A DNA stretch of 64,000 bases from assembly GCA_900552465.1 (NCBI GenBank), contig URZO01000010.1, positions 1 to 64,000 on the forward strand, given 5' to 3'. The translations under genes and the position numbers were made by a program. Below the pieces are notes generated by a model that saw only the letters and a program-made list of their open reading frames with translations, was not told where the DNA came from and ran no database searches. Source of the stretch: an uncultured Parabacteroides sp. Lineage in GTDB: Bacteria > Bacteroidota > Bacteroidia > Bacteroidales > Tannerellaceae. The first letter of the stretch is position 1. Every line of letters begins with the position of its first letter. This document shows, piece by piece, positions 25,215 to 34,453 of the stretch.

Positions 25215-26316
25215 TGATTTTTTGTTAAGGCAACCGACCATACTATGTGGTGCGAATTCTATTAGAGGTTTATTTACATATCCATCATCTAAGGTTGCAG
25301 TTATTTATGGTTCGGGTTTTAAAGAATCCGATAAAGAGCTTTTTTCAAAGTCCGTGAAATCTTTCGATTTGAAGTATTTGAAAAAAAGCTGGTCGGGCGA
25401 ACCGACTTTGGAAGAATTGGGCGGTACAATTGACGAATTGGAAAGGTTTAAGCCTGACGTTATTATTGCTGTAGGAGGGGGGGCTGTCATTGATGGTTGC
25501 AAAATGGCTCGTCTTTATTATGAATTCCCTTTTTTCGATTCTGCAATGACTCGGTTTAACTATTTGGAGTGGAAAACTTCTTTTATTGCTATTCCTACAA
25601 CGGTCGGTAGTGGTGCAGAAGCCTCATCGGCTGCGGTAATATTAAATAAAGAATTGAAGAGGAAGGAAATGATCGTAAATAATGCTCTCATGCCTTCTGT
25701 AGTCGTATTATCCCCCGATTATATAAAACGTTCGCCAGAACAATTGGTCGTATCTTCTGCATTAGATGCAATTTCTCATATAGTGGAAGGTTACGTATCT
25801 GTAATAAATAATGATTTGGCAGATTTATTAGCAGAAAAGGGGCTTCAAATATTAGTTGAAGAGTTACGTAAAGCGGAATATGCGCAAGTTAATTTTCTGC
25901 GATTACAATATGCTGGATATTTGGCGGGTATTGTACAGAATCATTGTATTGTAGGAATAGCACATGCTGTCGCTCATCAATTGGCATACTATGGTTATTC
26001 GCATAGTATGGGAGTTGCTTTAATGCTTCCTCAAGCCATAAAAGAAAATAGTAAGGATAAGTTTGTCCAGATTAGATACCAGAAGCTTATTCAGGAATCA
26101 GGAATGAAGGACATTGAAGAACTATTATCCTTTATTTGGGTCTTAAGGGAAAGGGCAGGAATTACGCAGAGTATCTATGAACGTTCCAAAGTGCTTTTAA
26201 ATTCATTACTTTCGGACTGTATGTTTATAGATAATGTGATAAATGATAGAGGGGGAAAAGGCAATCCTGTGCCTATCACGAAAGGGATGGTTGAAAAATT
26301 GATTGAAAACTATTAA
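25183..26316 (+). CDS. Iron-containing alcohol dehydrogenase
   Basis: Group III (Fe-ADH/dehydroquinate synthase-like) protein of 377 residues. It has an NAD(P)-binding half with AVGGGAVIDGCKMA (the GGGS-like loop, coded across a G7 run at 25477-25483), and a helical half with metal ligands expected in the DAISHIVEGYVS, GIAHAVAHQLAYYG and YSHSMG stretches. It would interconvert an aldehyde and an alcohol. Placed between the acyl ligase and the LuxE-LuxC acyl reductase, it could reduce the aldehyde released by the latter. ATG 25183 is the longest start; ATG 25189 is equally possible. Confidence 0.85.
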   Translation: MIMWNPQSLYSDFLLRQPTILCGANSIRGLFTYPSSKVAVIYGSGFKESDKELFSKSVKSFDLKYLKKSWSGEPTLEELGGTIDELERFKPDVIIAVGGGAVIDGCKMARLYYEFPFFDSAMTRFNYLEWKTSFIAIPTTVGSGAEASSAAVILNKELKRKEMIVNNALMPSVVVLSPDYIKRSPEQLVVSSALDAISHIVEGYVSVINNDLADLLAEKGLQILVEELRKAEYAQVNFLRLQYAGYLAGIVQNHCIVGIAHAVAHQLAYYGYSHSMGVALMLPQAIKENSKDKFVQIRYQKLIQESGMKDIEELLSFIWVLRERAGITQSIYERSKVLLNSLLSDCMFIDNVINDRGGKGNPVPITKGMVEKLIENY

Positions 26317-28808
26317 TGATGGATTTTATAACAGAGGATTTACTAAAAAAACCTCCTTTTATTTTTGCAAATGAAGAAAAAAAGAATGGAGGTATTTTTT
26401 ATCGAGCATTATTAGAGGAATTATGTTTTCATTATGATAATAATGTATTGTATCGGAAATTCTGTGATAATAAAGGTTTTAACCCTCATGGATTTAGTGG
26501 CGAATTGTGCAATATTCCCTATGTCTCCGTAAGTGTTTTTAAAGAATTTGGTTGTGAATTAGCTTCTGTCCCCCAAGAAAATATAAGATTGACATTACAA
26601 TCTTCTGCAACTTCCGGAATACCGAGTAGTATTCCTGTGGATAAGGACACTTCTAAGCGTCAAGCTCGAGCTATGGTTAAAGTTGTTCAAGAATTTATAG
26701 GTAAAGAACGAAAACCATTTTTAGTAATGGATGTTGATCCTTCTACTGGGTATCGACATTTACTGGGGGCTCGTTTTGCTGCTGTTAGCGGTTATTTGAA
26801 TTTTGCTTCTAAAGTTGGCTATTTTTTGAAAGTCAATGAAAATAATCAATATTATTTTGACATAGAAGGCATACAAGGTTATATTGGAGAGTTATCTTGT
26901 AATCAACCTGTGATTGTCTTTGGTTTTACATATATTTTATATTCAGAGATTATTTGTCCCTGCATAGAGAAGAAGACGAAGTTTCAGTTGCCAAAAGGAT
27001 CAAAGATTATTCATATTGGTGGTTGGAAGAAATTGGAAAATGAAAAAATTAGTAAAGCTGAATTTAATAGAAGAGCTTCACTTCTCTTTGGAATAGAATC
27101 TATGGATGTGATTGATATATATGGATTTACCGAACAAATGGGATTGAATTATCCGGATTGTCCATGTGGATGCAAACATACTTCCCTCTACACTGATTTG
27201 ATTGTAAGGGATGTAGTTACTAAAAAAGAGCTTCCTGCGGGGAAAGAGGGAATGTTAGAGTTTCTGACACCAATACCCCATTCATACCCAGGAAATGTTG
27301 TTCTTACTGACGATATAGGAATAGTTGAAGCAGGCAAATGCCCTTTTGGACGTAGCGGCACACGCTTTAGGATATTAGGGCGGTTGAAAAAGGCAGAAGT
27401 TAGAGGTTGCGGTGATATACTGTCAAGTAAACTTAAGTTTTCAGATTCGGGAAAAACTTCGGAGGTTGATTTGGAAGTTTCTAATATTTTAAGAGTTGAT
27501 TACTTTAATGGTACAATTCCGATGAATGATTCTCCTGAAGAGCAGTTAAAGTTTATTATAGCTTCTTTGAGAAGCCATCTTGATTGGTTACGTAAACAGC
27601 CTATTGATGCTTTGCTGGGTTTGATAACAGAAGTGGCTAAGAAATGGGGAGATTCTGATAATGTTCAGATGAAACATTTAAGAGAAAAAGGTTTGTCTTT
27701 TCTCGCATCATGGTGTGCACCTGAACATTTAGTGCGTATTGCAACTATAGGTCTAAGGGGAAACAGATTGTATGCAGATACTTTTTTGCCACTTAACTCT
27801 TCGACTGTGCAATTTATGAAAGCTACTTCTCGGGGGGTGGTTTGTCATTGGCTGGCAGGTAATGTCCAAGTTTTGGGAATGTTTGCTTTGGTACAATGTA
27901 TTTTGACGAAGAATGTTAGTTTGCTGAAAATATCATCTAAAGATAATGGAGTGTTCAAATCTATGCTTCAATCGTTTGAGGGTGTCAAATTTACTACAAA
28001 AGGAGGGTATACTATCTTTGGGGATGATTTGCTAAAGACAATAGCGGTAGTCTATTTTAGTCATGAAAATAAAAGTCTTGGAACATTGATGTCTGAGGCT
28101 TCAAATGTTAGAATTGCTTGGGGAGGACGTGAGGCTGTGCAAACGGTTGCAAATTTTTCTGCGAATTTTGATTGTGAAGATATAATTTTAGGTCCTAAAA
28201 TTTCATATTCGGTATTAGCCAGAGAAATGTTAAGCGAAGAAAGAAAGGCTCGAAAATTGGCGCGTAAAATAGCTGTAGACTGTAGTGTATTTGATCAAAC
28301 AGGTTGTGCTTCTGCACACAATGTTTTTGTGGAGAAAGGAGGTCGTATAACGCCACAATGCTTTGCTGAAATGTTGGCAGAAGGGATGAAGAAAACAGCA
28401 TTGCAAATACCAAAAGGAAATACAAGCCCAGAACAAATATCAGCTATTCATTCTATTCGTGGTATTTATGATTTTAAAGGTATTGTGTATGCAAGTGAAG
28501 ACTCTACATGGACGGTTTTATATAGTGATGATTTAAAACTAAATATACCTGTTTATTCCCGCGTGGTTTTTGTTCATCCAGTTGATTCAATAAATGACTC
28601 ATTACAGTTTGTGACAGAGGATATACAAACTATAGGTTTAGCAGCTACGGGGAATAAGGCTCTTCTTTTTGCAATTAAGGCTGTGGAGGCTGGTGCAATG
28701 AGACTTCCTGATTGTGGTAAAATGCTGAATTTTGAGTCACCTTGGGATGGTATATTTATCATGGAGAGATTGGTTCGTTGGAATACGTTAGGAGGGCCTT
28801 TAGTTTAG
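26316..28808 (+). CDS. LuxE-LuxC fusion: acyl-protein synthetase/acyl reductase
   Basis: Fused protein of 830 residues. Residues about 1-365 resemble LuxE, the ATP-dependent acyl-protein synthetase of the ANL superfamily (LQSSATSGIPSSIPVDKDTS near 105, DIYGFTEQMG near 268). Residues about 390-830 resemble LuxC, the NADPH-dependent acyl reductase, with the nucleophile C664 in VFDQTGCASAHNVFVEKGG. In luminous bacteria the two form a complex that reduces an acyl group to an aldehyde; here they are one chain in a glycan locus without luxA, luxB or luxD. The start overlaps the previous stop by one base. Likely job: reduce a carrier- or CoA-bound acyl group for sugar decoration. Confidence 0.85.
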   Translation: MMDFITEDLLKKPPFIFANEEKKNGGIFYRALLEELCFHYDNNVLYRKFCDNKGFNPHGFSGELCNIPYVSVSVFKEFGCELASVPQENIRLTLQSSATSGIPSSIPVDKDTSKRQARAMVKVVQEFIGKERKPFLVMDVDPSTGYRHLLGARFAAVSGYLNFASKVGYFLKVNENNQYYFDIEGIQGYIGELSCNQPVIVFGFTYILYSEIICPCIEKKTKFQLPKGSKIIHIGGWKKLENEKISKAEFNRRASLLFGIESMDVIDIYGFTEQMGLNYPDCPCGCKHTSLYTDLIVRDVVTKKELPAGKEGMLEFLTPIPHSYPGNVVLTDDIGIVEAGKCPFGRSGTRFRILGRLKKAEVRGCGDILSSKLKFSDSGKTSEVDLEVSNILRVDYFNGTIPMNDSPEEQLKFIIASLRSHLDWLRKQPIDALLGLITEVAKKWGDSDNVQMKHLREKGLSFLASWCAPEHLVRIATIGLRGNRLYADTFLPLNSSTVQFMKATSRGVVCHWLAGNVQVLGMFALVQCILTKNVSLLKISSKDNGVFKSMLQSFEGVKFTTKGGYTIFGDDLLKTIAVVYFSHENKSLGTLMSEASNVRIAWGGREAVQTVANFSANFDCEDIILGPKISYSVLAREMLSEERKARKLARKIAVDCSVFDQTGCASAHNVFVEKGGRITPQCFAEMLAEGMKKTALQIPKGNTSPEQISAIHSIRGIYDFKGIVYASEDSTWTVLYSDDLKLNIPVYSRVVFVHPVDSINDSLQFVTEDIQTIGLAATGNKALLFAIKAVEAGAMRLPDCGKMLNFESPWDGIFIMERLVRWNTLGGPLV

Positions 28809-28814
28809 TAAGTT

Positions 28815-29221
28815 ATGAATCGTTATAGAATACATCATATTGCGGTCGCAACAGATGATATAGAGAAAACAGCTGAACTTTATAGGCAAATGGGATACAC
28901 CGTCTCAGGGACTGTTGAAGATTTAAATCAACATGTGTATGTTGCATTTTGTGAACACAGGGGGGTGGAATTGAACTAGTAGGGATAATTGATGAAGAAT
29001 CTCCTATTTCTAAGTTCCTATCTAAAGTAGGAGTTAGTACTTATCATATATGTTATGAAGTGGATGATTTAGATGTTGCTGTATCATAACTTAGAAAACA
29101 GGGCTATTTACCAATAACATCAAGAAAGATATCTACAATAAATAATAGAGAAGTTATTTTTCTATATCATAAATATAATTGTTTAATTGAATTATTAGAA
29201 AGAAACAGTGATGAAATTTAA
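28815..29221 (+). pseudogene. Broken VOC-family (glyoxalase/epimerase-like) gene
   Basis: Starts MNRYRIHHIAVATDDIEKTAELY and is a clear paralogue of the intact VOC gene at 36479. Two lesions are seen. A G6 run (28960-28965) is one base short, so the frame ends at TAG 28977-28979; with one more G the text continues GGIELVGIIDEESPISKFL. Further on, in that restored frame, TAA 29087-29089 interrupts VDDLDVAVS-stop-LRKQGYL. The remainder reads through to LIELLERNSDEI at 29221, overlapping the next start. Probably redundant with the intact copy. Confidence 0.85.
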
Positions 29222-29999
29222 TAATACTAATGTTCTGCTTGGATCGAATGTAAGGTTAGGTAAAAATGTAAGAATTGGTGATAATACTACTATATATGAT
29301 AATGTAACTATTGGTGATAATACGGTAATCAGCAGTAATTGTTTGATTGGAGAACCTGTGAATAGTTATTATCATGAGACTACTTATAATAATCCAGAAC
29401 TTACTATTGGCGCAAACTCCATTATCCGAAGTAATACGATTATTTATGCGGGGACAGCTATCGGTGAAGGCCTTCAGACGGGGCATTTTTCGATTATTCG
29501 TGAAAATAATGTATTAGGTGATCATTGTTGTGTAGGTGTCTATTGTCATATTATGGACAGATGTAAAATCGGTAACTATGTACGTTTCCATAGTTATGAT
29601 TCAATAGGAGAATTGAGTGAAATAGGTGATTTTGTGCAGTTTTATCCTTGTGTAACTACAACAAATTGTCCTGCCCCTCCTTCAGATATATTGTTAGGGT
29701 GTAAATTTGGAGAGTATTCAATTATTGCTGCTAATGCTTTTTTTCTACCTGGATCGGAAATTGGTCGACATTGTTTTGTGGGTTCTCAATCCAGTGTGAA
29801 GGGTATTTTTGAAGATTTTTCATTTATCTCTGGTAATCCGGCAAAGCGGTTGATGGATGTAAGAAAGGCTCCGATTATTAATGCGATTACGCATAAAAGA
29901 CAATATCCATGGCCTTATAATTTTACGAGAAATATGCCTTGGGAGGAAATTGGATATGAACAATGGTTAAATTTAAATACAGAAAAAAATGAAGAATGA
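29211..29999 (+). CDS. Left-handed beta-helix sugar acyltransferase (FdtC/QdtC-like)
   Basis: Hexapeptide-repeat protein of 262 residues. Repeated [LIV]-G-x-x units run from about residue 8 to 205 (GSNVRLGKNVRIGDNTTIYDNVTIGDNTVI and so on), followed by a short C-terminal extension. Such enzymes transfer acetyl or other acyl groups to amino sugars or hydroxyls. The length matches FdtC/QdtC acetyltransferases acting on dTDP-3-amino-3,6-dideoxyhexoses, and the matching aminotransferase is two genes on. ATG 29211 is preferred over the GTG one codon upstream. An alternative acyl donor from the ACP cassette is plausible. Confidence 0.8.
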   Translation: MKFNNTNVLLGSNVRLGKNVRIGDNTTIYDNVTIGDNTVISSNCLIGEPVNSYYHETTYNNPELTIGANSIIRSNTIIYAGTAIGEGLQTGHFSIIRENNVLGDHCCVGVYCHIMDRCKIGNYVRFHSYDSIGELSEIGDFVQFYPCVTTTNCPAPPSDILLGCKFGEYSIIAANAFFLPGSEIGRHCFVGSQSSVKGIFEDFSFISGNPAKRLMDVRKAPIINAITHKRQYPWPYNFTRNMPWEEIGYEQWLNLNTEKNEE

Positions 30000-30699
30000 G
30001 CAACAGAGATTAGATGATATATCTTCTCATAGTATGTATGAAAAAGGAGCATGTGCTTGTACAACAGATTATTTTTATAGATGTATTGTTCCTAAGTTTA
30101 TAAAAAAAGGTAATATTCTTGAATTAGGTCCTGCTGAAGGTGTTGGTACAAAATATTTATCTACAATGACAGATAATTTAATGCTTGTGGATGGAGCTTT
30201 GTCTTTCTGCGATATTTTAAAAGAACGTTATCCGGAGGCAATAGTTTATTGTTCTTTGTTTGAGGATTTTCGACCTGATGAGTCTTTTGACAATATTATA
30301 TTGGGACATGTGTTAGAGCATGTCGAAAACCCGGTACAGATATTATCTATAGTACAGAATTGGTTAAAACCAAATGGTTTAATATTTGTCGCTGTTCCAA
30401 ATAAAAACTCTATTCATCGGCAAGCAGCAGTATTGATGGGGTTGTTAGAATCAGAAGATAGTTTTTCAGAGTTAGATAAGCATCATGGGCACCGACGTGT
30501 ATATGGTTATTCAGATTTGAAAAATGATTTTGATCAAGCTGGATTAACGATCGTTAATAGTGGTGGATATTGGTTGAAACCAATATCCAATGCTCAGATA
30601 GAAAAAGATTGGACTTCATCTATGTTGGATGCTTTTATGAAATTAGGAGAAAAATATCCTGAAATTGCAGCAGAAATATATGTTATTGCAAAGAGATGA
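29989..30699 (+). CDS. SAM-dependent methyltransferase (class I)
   Basis: Rossmann-fold methyltransferase of 236 residues. Motif I is ILELGPAEGVGTKYL, the acidic end of strand 2 is LMLVDGA, and motif IV is NIILGHVLEHVENP, typical of the Methyltransf_11/23 group. The sugar aminotransferase follows with ATGA overlap, suggesting a sugar (N- or O-) or acyl-chain substrate. It overlaps the acyltransferase gene by 11 bases. Substrate not determinable. Confidence 0.82.
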   Translation: MKNEQQRLDDISSHSMYEKGACACTTDYFYRCIVPKFIKKGNILELGPAEGVGTKYLSTMTDNLMLVDGALSFCDILKERYPEAIVYCSLFEDFRPDESFDNIILGHVLEHVENPVQILSIVQNWLKPNGLIFVAVPNKNSIHRQAAVLMGLLESEDSFSELDKHHGHRRVYGYSDLKNDFDQAGLTIVNSGGYWLKPISNAQIEKDWTSSMLDAFMKLGEKYPEIAAEIYVIAKR

Positions 30700-31805
30700 T
30701 TAAATTCTTAGATTTAAAACAAATAACCGATAAATACTCTCATGAAATACATGAGGCTGTCTCTCGTGTGATAGATTCAGGTTGGTATCTTCAAGGTCAA
30801 GAAAACAAAGCGTTTGAGACAAATTATGCTAGTTACATTGGGACTTCTTATTGTGTAGGCGTAGCAAATGGTCTTGACGCTTTGAATTGGATATTGCGCG
30901 CTTATATAGAGTTGGGGTTAATGTCCGAAGGTGATGAAATAATTGTCCCAGCAAATACTTATATTGCATCTATCTTGGCGATAACCGACAATAAACTGAA
31001 ACCTGTTTTAGTAGAACCGGCTCTTAATACTTATCAGATTGATGACGATAAAATAGAAGAAGCTATAACGGAACGTACAAAAGGAATTTTGATTGTCCAT
31101 TTGTATGGACAATGTGCATATACCGATAAGATAGGGGAATTGTGTAAAAAATACAATTTGAAACTTATAGAAGATAATGCGCAAGCACATGGTTGTATGT
31201 TTAAAGGGGTAAAAACGGGTTCGTTAGGCGATGCAGCAGCTCATAGCTTTTATCCAGGTAAAAATCTGGGAGCATTGGGTGATGCGGGGGCTATTACGAC
31301 AAATGATAAGGATTTGGCAGAAATTATTCGGGCGTTGGCTAATTACGGTTCTGCACAAAAATATGTGTTTAAATATAAGGGTCGAAATAGCCGTTTGGAT
31401 GAAATACAAGCAGCTGTTTTGGATGTGAAATTAAAGTATTTAGATAAGGATAATGCTATTAGAAAGGAAATTGCTGCTTATTATCTCCAGCATATTACAA
31501 ATTCAAAAATTGTTTTACCCGAAGTTGTAGACTGGGATGCTCATGTGTTTCATTTATTTGCTATTCGTTGTACAAAACGAGATGATCTTCAACGTTATTT
31601 GGCTGAACATGAGATACAGACATTGATCCATTATCCGATTCCTCCGCATAAACAGGCTTGTTATAAGGAATGGAATCAATTGTCGTTTCCTGTGACAGAG
31701 CAGATACATCGGGAAATTTTAAGTTTGCCGATGGGACCTTGTCTAACTTTTTCTGAAGTAGAGAAAGTCGCATTAACATTAAATTTATTTGGAAATGATA
31801 AATAA
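30696..31805 (+). CDS. Sugar 3-aminotransferase, FdtB/QdtB-like
   Basis: PLP-dependent DegT/DnrJ/EryC1/StrS enzyme of 369 residues. The PLP lysine is K189 in AAHSFYPGKNLGALGDAGAI, and EDNAQAHGC holds the aspartate that contacts the pyridine nitrogen. The N terminus, MIKFLDLKQITDKYSHEIHE, is typical of FdtB/QdtB-type enzymes that aminate dTDP-3-keto-6-deoxyhexoses. This fits the three ketoisomerase cupins upstream. The product would be dTDP-Fuc3N or dTDP-Qui3N, donated to an acyltransferase. Confidence 0.87.
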   Translation: MIKFLDLKQITDKYSHEIHEAVSRVIDSGWYLQGQENKAFETNYASYIGTSYCVGVANGLDALNWILRAYIELGLMSEGDEIIVPANTYIASILAITDNKLKPVLVEPALNTYQIDDDKIEEAITERTKGILIVHLYGQCAYTDKIGELCKKYNLKLIEDNAQAHGCMFKGVKTGSLGDAAAHSFYPGKNLGALGDAGAITTNDKDLAEIIRALANYGSAQKYVFKYKGRNSRLDEIQAAVLDVKLKYLDKDNAIRKEIAAYYLQHITNSKIVLPEVVDWDAHVFHLFAIRCTKRDDLQRYLAEHEIQTLIHYPIPPHKQACYKEWNQLSFPVTEQIHREILSLPMGPCLTFSEVEKVALTLNLFGNDK

Positions 31806-32697
31806 ACCTCTTATTTCATTTTGCTTATTTAGTTATAATCAACAGGAGTTTATTGAGGAGGCTATACAAGGAGCTTTATCTCAAACATATTCTCCTTTGG
31901 AAATAATTATATCTGATGATTGTTCTACAGATAAAACATTTGATATAATTCAAGATTGTATAAAGCAATATGCTGGGCCTCATACAATTATTTTAAATAG
32001 AAATGATAAAAATCTCGGTATTCGCGAGCATTGGAATAAAGTTTGTCTCTCTCTTGCAAAAGGTTCTATTATTGTTGGAGCCGGAGGTGATGATGTGTCA
32101 TTGCCAGAGAGGACGGAACTTTCTTATAGTATATTATTAGAACATCCGGAAGCCATGTGTGTGAGCTTTTTATCGGATACTGTAGATCGTTATGGAAAAA
32201 CACTTCGGCCTGTCCCGCGAGATAGGTTTGATAAGTATGTAAGTGTATTTAGTATAAAAGATTATTTGGCATTTCGTGATTTTTTTATTTTTGGTGGAGA
32301 TTCAAGAGCATTTCGTAGAGAAGTAATGGAGATTTTTGGTCCACTTACATTTCCTGATGCTGAAGATATATATGTGTTTTTACGTTGTTTGCTAATTGGT
32401 ACTATTTGTTATAGTAGAGAACCGTTAGTGAAATATCGTAAACATGGAAATAATGTAAGTTCAAAATCTTCATTAAGTTCACAGAGGACATTTTATCAAC
32501 AAATAATGAGGGATATATTATATGCATTAGATAAAGGGCTTATTACGAAAGAAATTTACTTAAAGCTAAAAGTGAAATTCTTGAAAATACATATTAGAGG
32601 ATATATAAATTATATTTTAGGGTTGATTCCTTTTTATAATAGAATAAAAGTTGGATTTATCCGTTTGTGTAAGAGAATAGCAAGAAAATTCTTTTAA
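31795..32697 (+). CDS. Glycosyltransferase family 2
   Basis: GT-A fold enzyme of 300 residues starting MINKPLISFCLFSYNQQEF. It has the metal-binding aspartates in EIIISDDCSTDKT and GAGGDDVSLPERTELS, and a basic C-terminal tail with an amphipathic or membrane-associating segment. ATG 31795 is preferred over a TTG two codons earlier; it overlaps the end of the aminotransferase gene by 11 bases. Donor sugar unknown. Confidence 0.85.
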   Translation: MINKPLISFCLFSYNQQEFIEEAIQGALSQTYSPLEIIISDDCSTDKTFDIIQDCIKQYAGPHTIILNRNDKNLGIREHWNKVCLSLAKGSIIVGAGGDDVSLPERTELSYSILLEHPEAMCVSFLSDTVDRYGKTLRPVPRDRFDKYVSVFSIKDYLAFRDFFIFGGDSRAFRREVMEIFGPLTFPDAEDIYVFLRCLLIGTICYSREPLVKYRKHGNNVSSKSSLSSQRTFYQQIMRDILYALDKGLITKEIYLKLKVKFLKIHIRGYINYILGLIPFYNRIKVGFIRLCKRIARKFF

Positions 32698-32700
32698 CCC

Positions 32701-33813
32701 ATGAAACGAAAAGATATAATAACAGTCACCTCTCCTCTTCTCCCTCCATTAAATGAGTTTACTCCCTATTTGGAAGATATTTGGAAACGTAAGTGGCTTA
32801 CCAATAACGGACATTATCATCAAGAGTTAGAAAAAGCTCTTTGTGAGTATCTGAAAGTCCCCTATATTAGTCTCTTTACAAATGGAACTTTGCCATTGAT
32901 ATGTGCTTTGCAAGCTATGCGTATTACAGGAGAAGTTATAACGACACCTTACAGTTTCGTAGCTACAACTCATGCTCTTTGGTGGAATGGGATAAAGCCT
33001 GTGTTTGTGGATATAGATCCTTTGACTGGTAATATAGATCCTGAAAAGATTGAAGCAGCGATTACTCCAAAAACGACTGCTATCATGCCAGTTCATGTAT
33101 ACGGACAACCCTGTGATACAGAGCGTATTCAGAAAATAGCAGATACCTATGGATTAAAAGTTATTTATGATGCAGCTCATGCCTTTGGAGTGGAGAAAGA
33201 TGGTGTTTCTATTATTAATGCTGGCGATATGGCCACATTAAGTTTCCACGCAACTAAAGTTTATAATACAATTGAAGGGGGAGCATTGGTTTGCCATGAT
33301 GCAGAAACTAAGCAGCGTATTGATTATTTAAAGAATTTTGGTTTTGCAAATGAAATAACAGTTGTTGCTCCTGGTATTAATGGGAAGATGGATGAAATTC
33401 GTTCGGCTTATGGCTTGTTGAGTTTAAAGTATGTGGATGAAGCTATTAAGAAGCGTCAGAAAGTCGCTGTTTGCTATCAAGAAACTTTGAGAGGAATTTC
33501 TGGAATACGTTTTTTTGATGAGTGTTCAAATATTAAGTCGAATTACTCATATTTTCCTATCTTTGTTGACTCAAATATGTATGGTTTAAGTAGAGATGCT
33601 TTGTATGAGAAGATGAAATTGGCAGGGATTTATGGGCGTAGATATTTTTATCCACTGATTTCTTCTTTTTCTACTTATAGAGGATTGGATTCTGCGGATC
33701 GTAAGAATTTGCCGGTCTCAAATAAATTAGCAAGTGAGGTAATTTGTTTGCCTATGCATCACAATTTGAATGAAGAAGATATAAATAGAGTTTTGGATAG
33801 TATTGTAAAGTGA
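32701..33813 (+). CDS. VioA-like dTDP-4-amino-4,6-dideoxyglucose transaminase
   Basis: Second DegT-family PLP enzyme (370 residues). The opening ITVTSPLLPPLNEFTPYLEDIW, the segment TTPYSFVATTHALWWNGIKPVFVD and K186 in SFHATKVYNTIEGGAL agree closely with remembered VioA sequences, which aminate dTDP-4-keto-6-deoxyglucose at C4 to give dTDP-viosamine. The next gene is a NeuD/VioB-type acyltransferase, overlapping by GTGA. That gives the locus a second, 4-amino sugar branch beside the 3-amino branch. Regiochemistry is inferred from resemblance only. Confidence 0.82.
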   Translation: MKRKDIITVTSPLLPPLNEFTPYLEDIWKRKWLTNNGHYHQELEKALCEYLKVPYISLFTNGTLPLICALQAMRITGEVITTPYSFVATTHALWWNGIKPVFVDIDPLTGNIDPEKIEAAITPKTTAIMPVHVYGQPCDTERIQKIADTYGLKVIYDAAHAFGVEKDGVSIINAGDMATLSFHATKVYNTIEGGALVCHDAETKQRIDYLKNFGFANEITVVAPGINGKMDEIRSAYGLLSLKYVDEAIKKRQKVAVCYQETLRGISGIRFFDECSNIKSNYSYFPIFVDSNMYGLSRDALYEKMKLAGIYGRRYFYPLISSFSTYRGLDSADRKNLPVSNKLASEVICLPMHHNLNEEDINRVLDSIVK

Positions 33814-34442
33814 AAAATCTAATTATAATAGGGGCCAGAGGTTTTGGTCGTGAAGTTTATAACTTGGCGATTGAATGTCGGGAATATGGGTCAGACTTTG
33901 TTGTTAAAGGTTTTTTGGATGACAAGGCTGATGCTTTGGATGATTATAAGGGATATCCTGTAATTCTTGGACCTGTTGAAGCATATGAGATTCAAACAGG
34001 TGATGTTTTTATTTGTGCATTGGGTGATGTGAATTATAAACAAAAATATGCACAGATAATATTGGCTAAAGGAGGACAGTTTATTTCATTAATCCATCCA
34101 GATGCGTATGTATCCAAAAATACACAGATAGGTATTGGTTGTATTATCTGTAGAAATGCTTTACTCTCTTGTGATGTTAAGGTCGGTGATTTTGTAACAA
34201 TTCAACCTTTTTCCGATTTGGGACATGATGCGGTTGTTGGTAATTATTGCCATTTAAATACATATTCTTTTTTGGGAGGCTATGTCCGATTGGGTAATGG
34301 TGTGACAATTCAAACTGGAGGAAAAGTATTACCACATAAGCATATTTGCGATAATGTGATGGTTGGTATAGGAAGCGTTGTGATTAGAAATATAAATGAA
34401 GAGGCTGTGACCGTATTTGGTTTGCCTGCAAAGAAACTATAA
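33810..34442 (+). CDS. NeuD/PglD/VioB-type sugar N-acyltransferase
   Basis: Trimeric left-handed beta-helix enzyme of 210 residues. It has the N-terminal Rossmann-like nucleotide-sugar domain (IIIGARGFGREVYNLA) and a C-terminal hexapeptide domain (about 95-205). The catalytic histidine is probably in DLGHDAVVGNY. It would acylate the 4-amino group made by the VioA-like enzyme. Start is GTG 33810, overlapping the preceding stop (GTGA). A carrier protein gene lies 11 bases downstream, so the acyl donor could be acyl-ACP rather than acetyl-CoA. Confidence 0.85.
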   Translation: MKNLIIIGARGFGREVYNLAIECREYGSDFVVKGFLDDKADALDDYKGYPVILGPVEAYEIQTGDVFICALGDVNYKQKYAQIILAKGGQFISLIHPDAYVSKNTQIGIGCIICRNALLSCDVKVGDFVTIQPFSDLGHDAVVGNYCHLNTYSFLGGYVRLGNGVTIQTGGKVLPHKHICDNVMVGIGSVVIRNINEEAVTVFGLPAKKL

Positions 34443-34453
34443 TTTAGATAGAT

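Noticed and set aside
26316..28808. A bioluminescence (lux) operon suggested by LuxE and LuxC domains.
   Set aside because: No LuxA, LuxB or LuxD is present, and the neighbours are amino-sugar and carrier-protein genes. Reduction of an acyl group for another purpose fits better.
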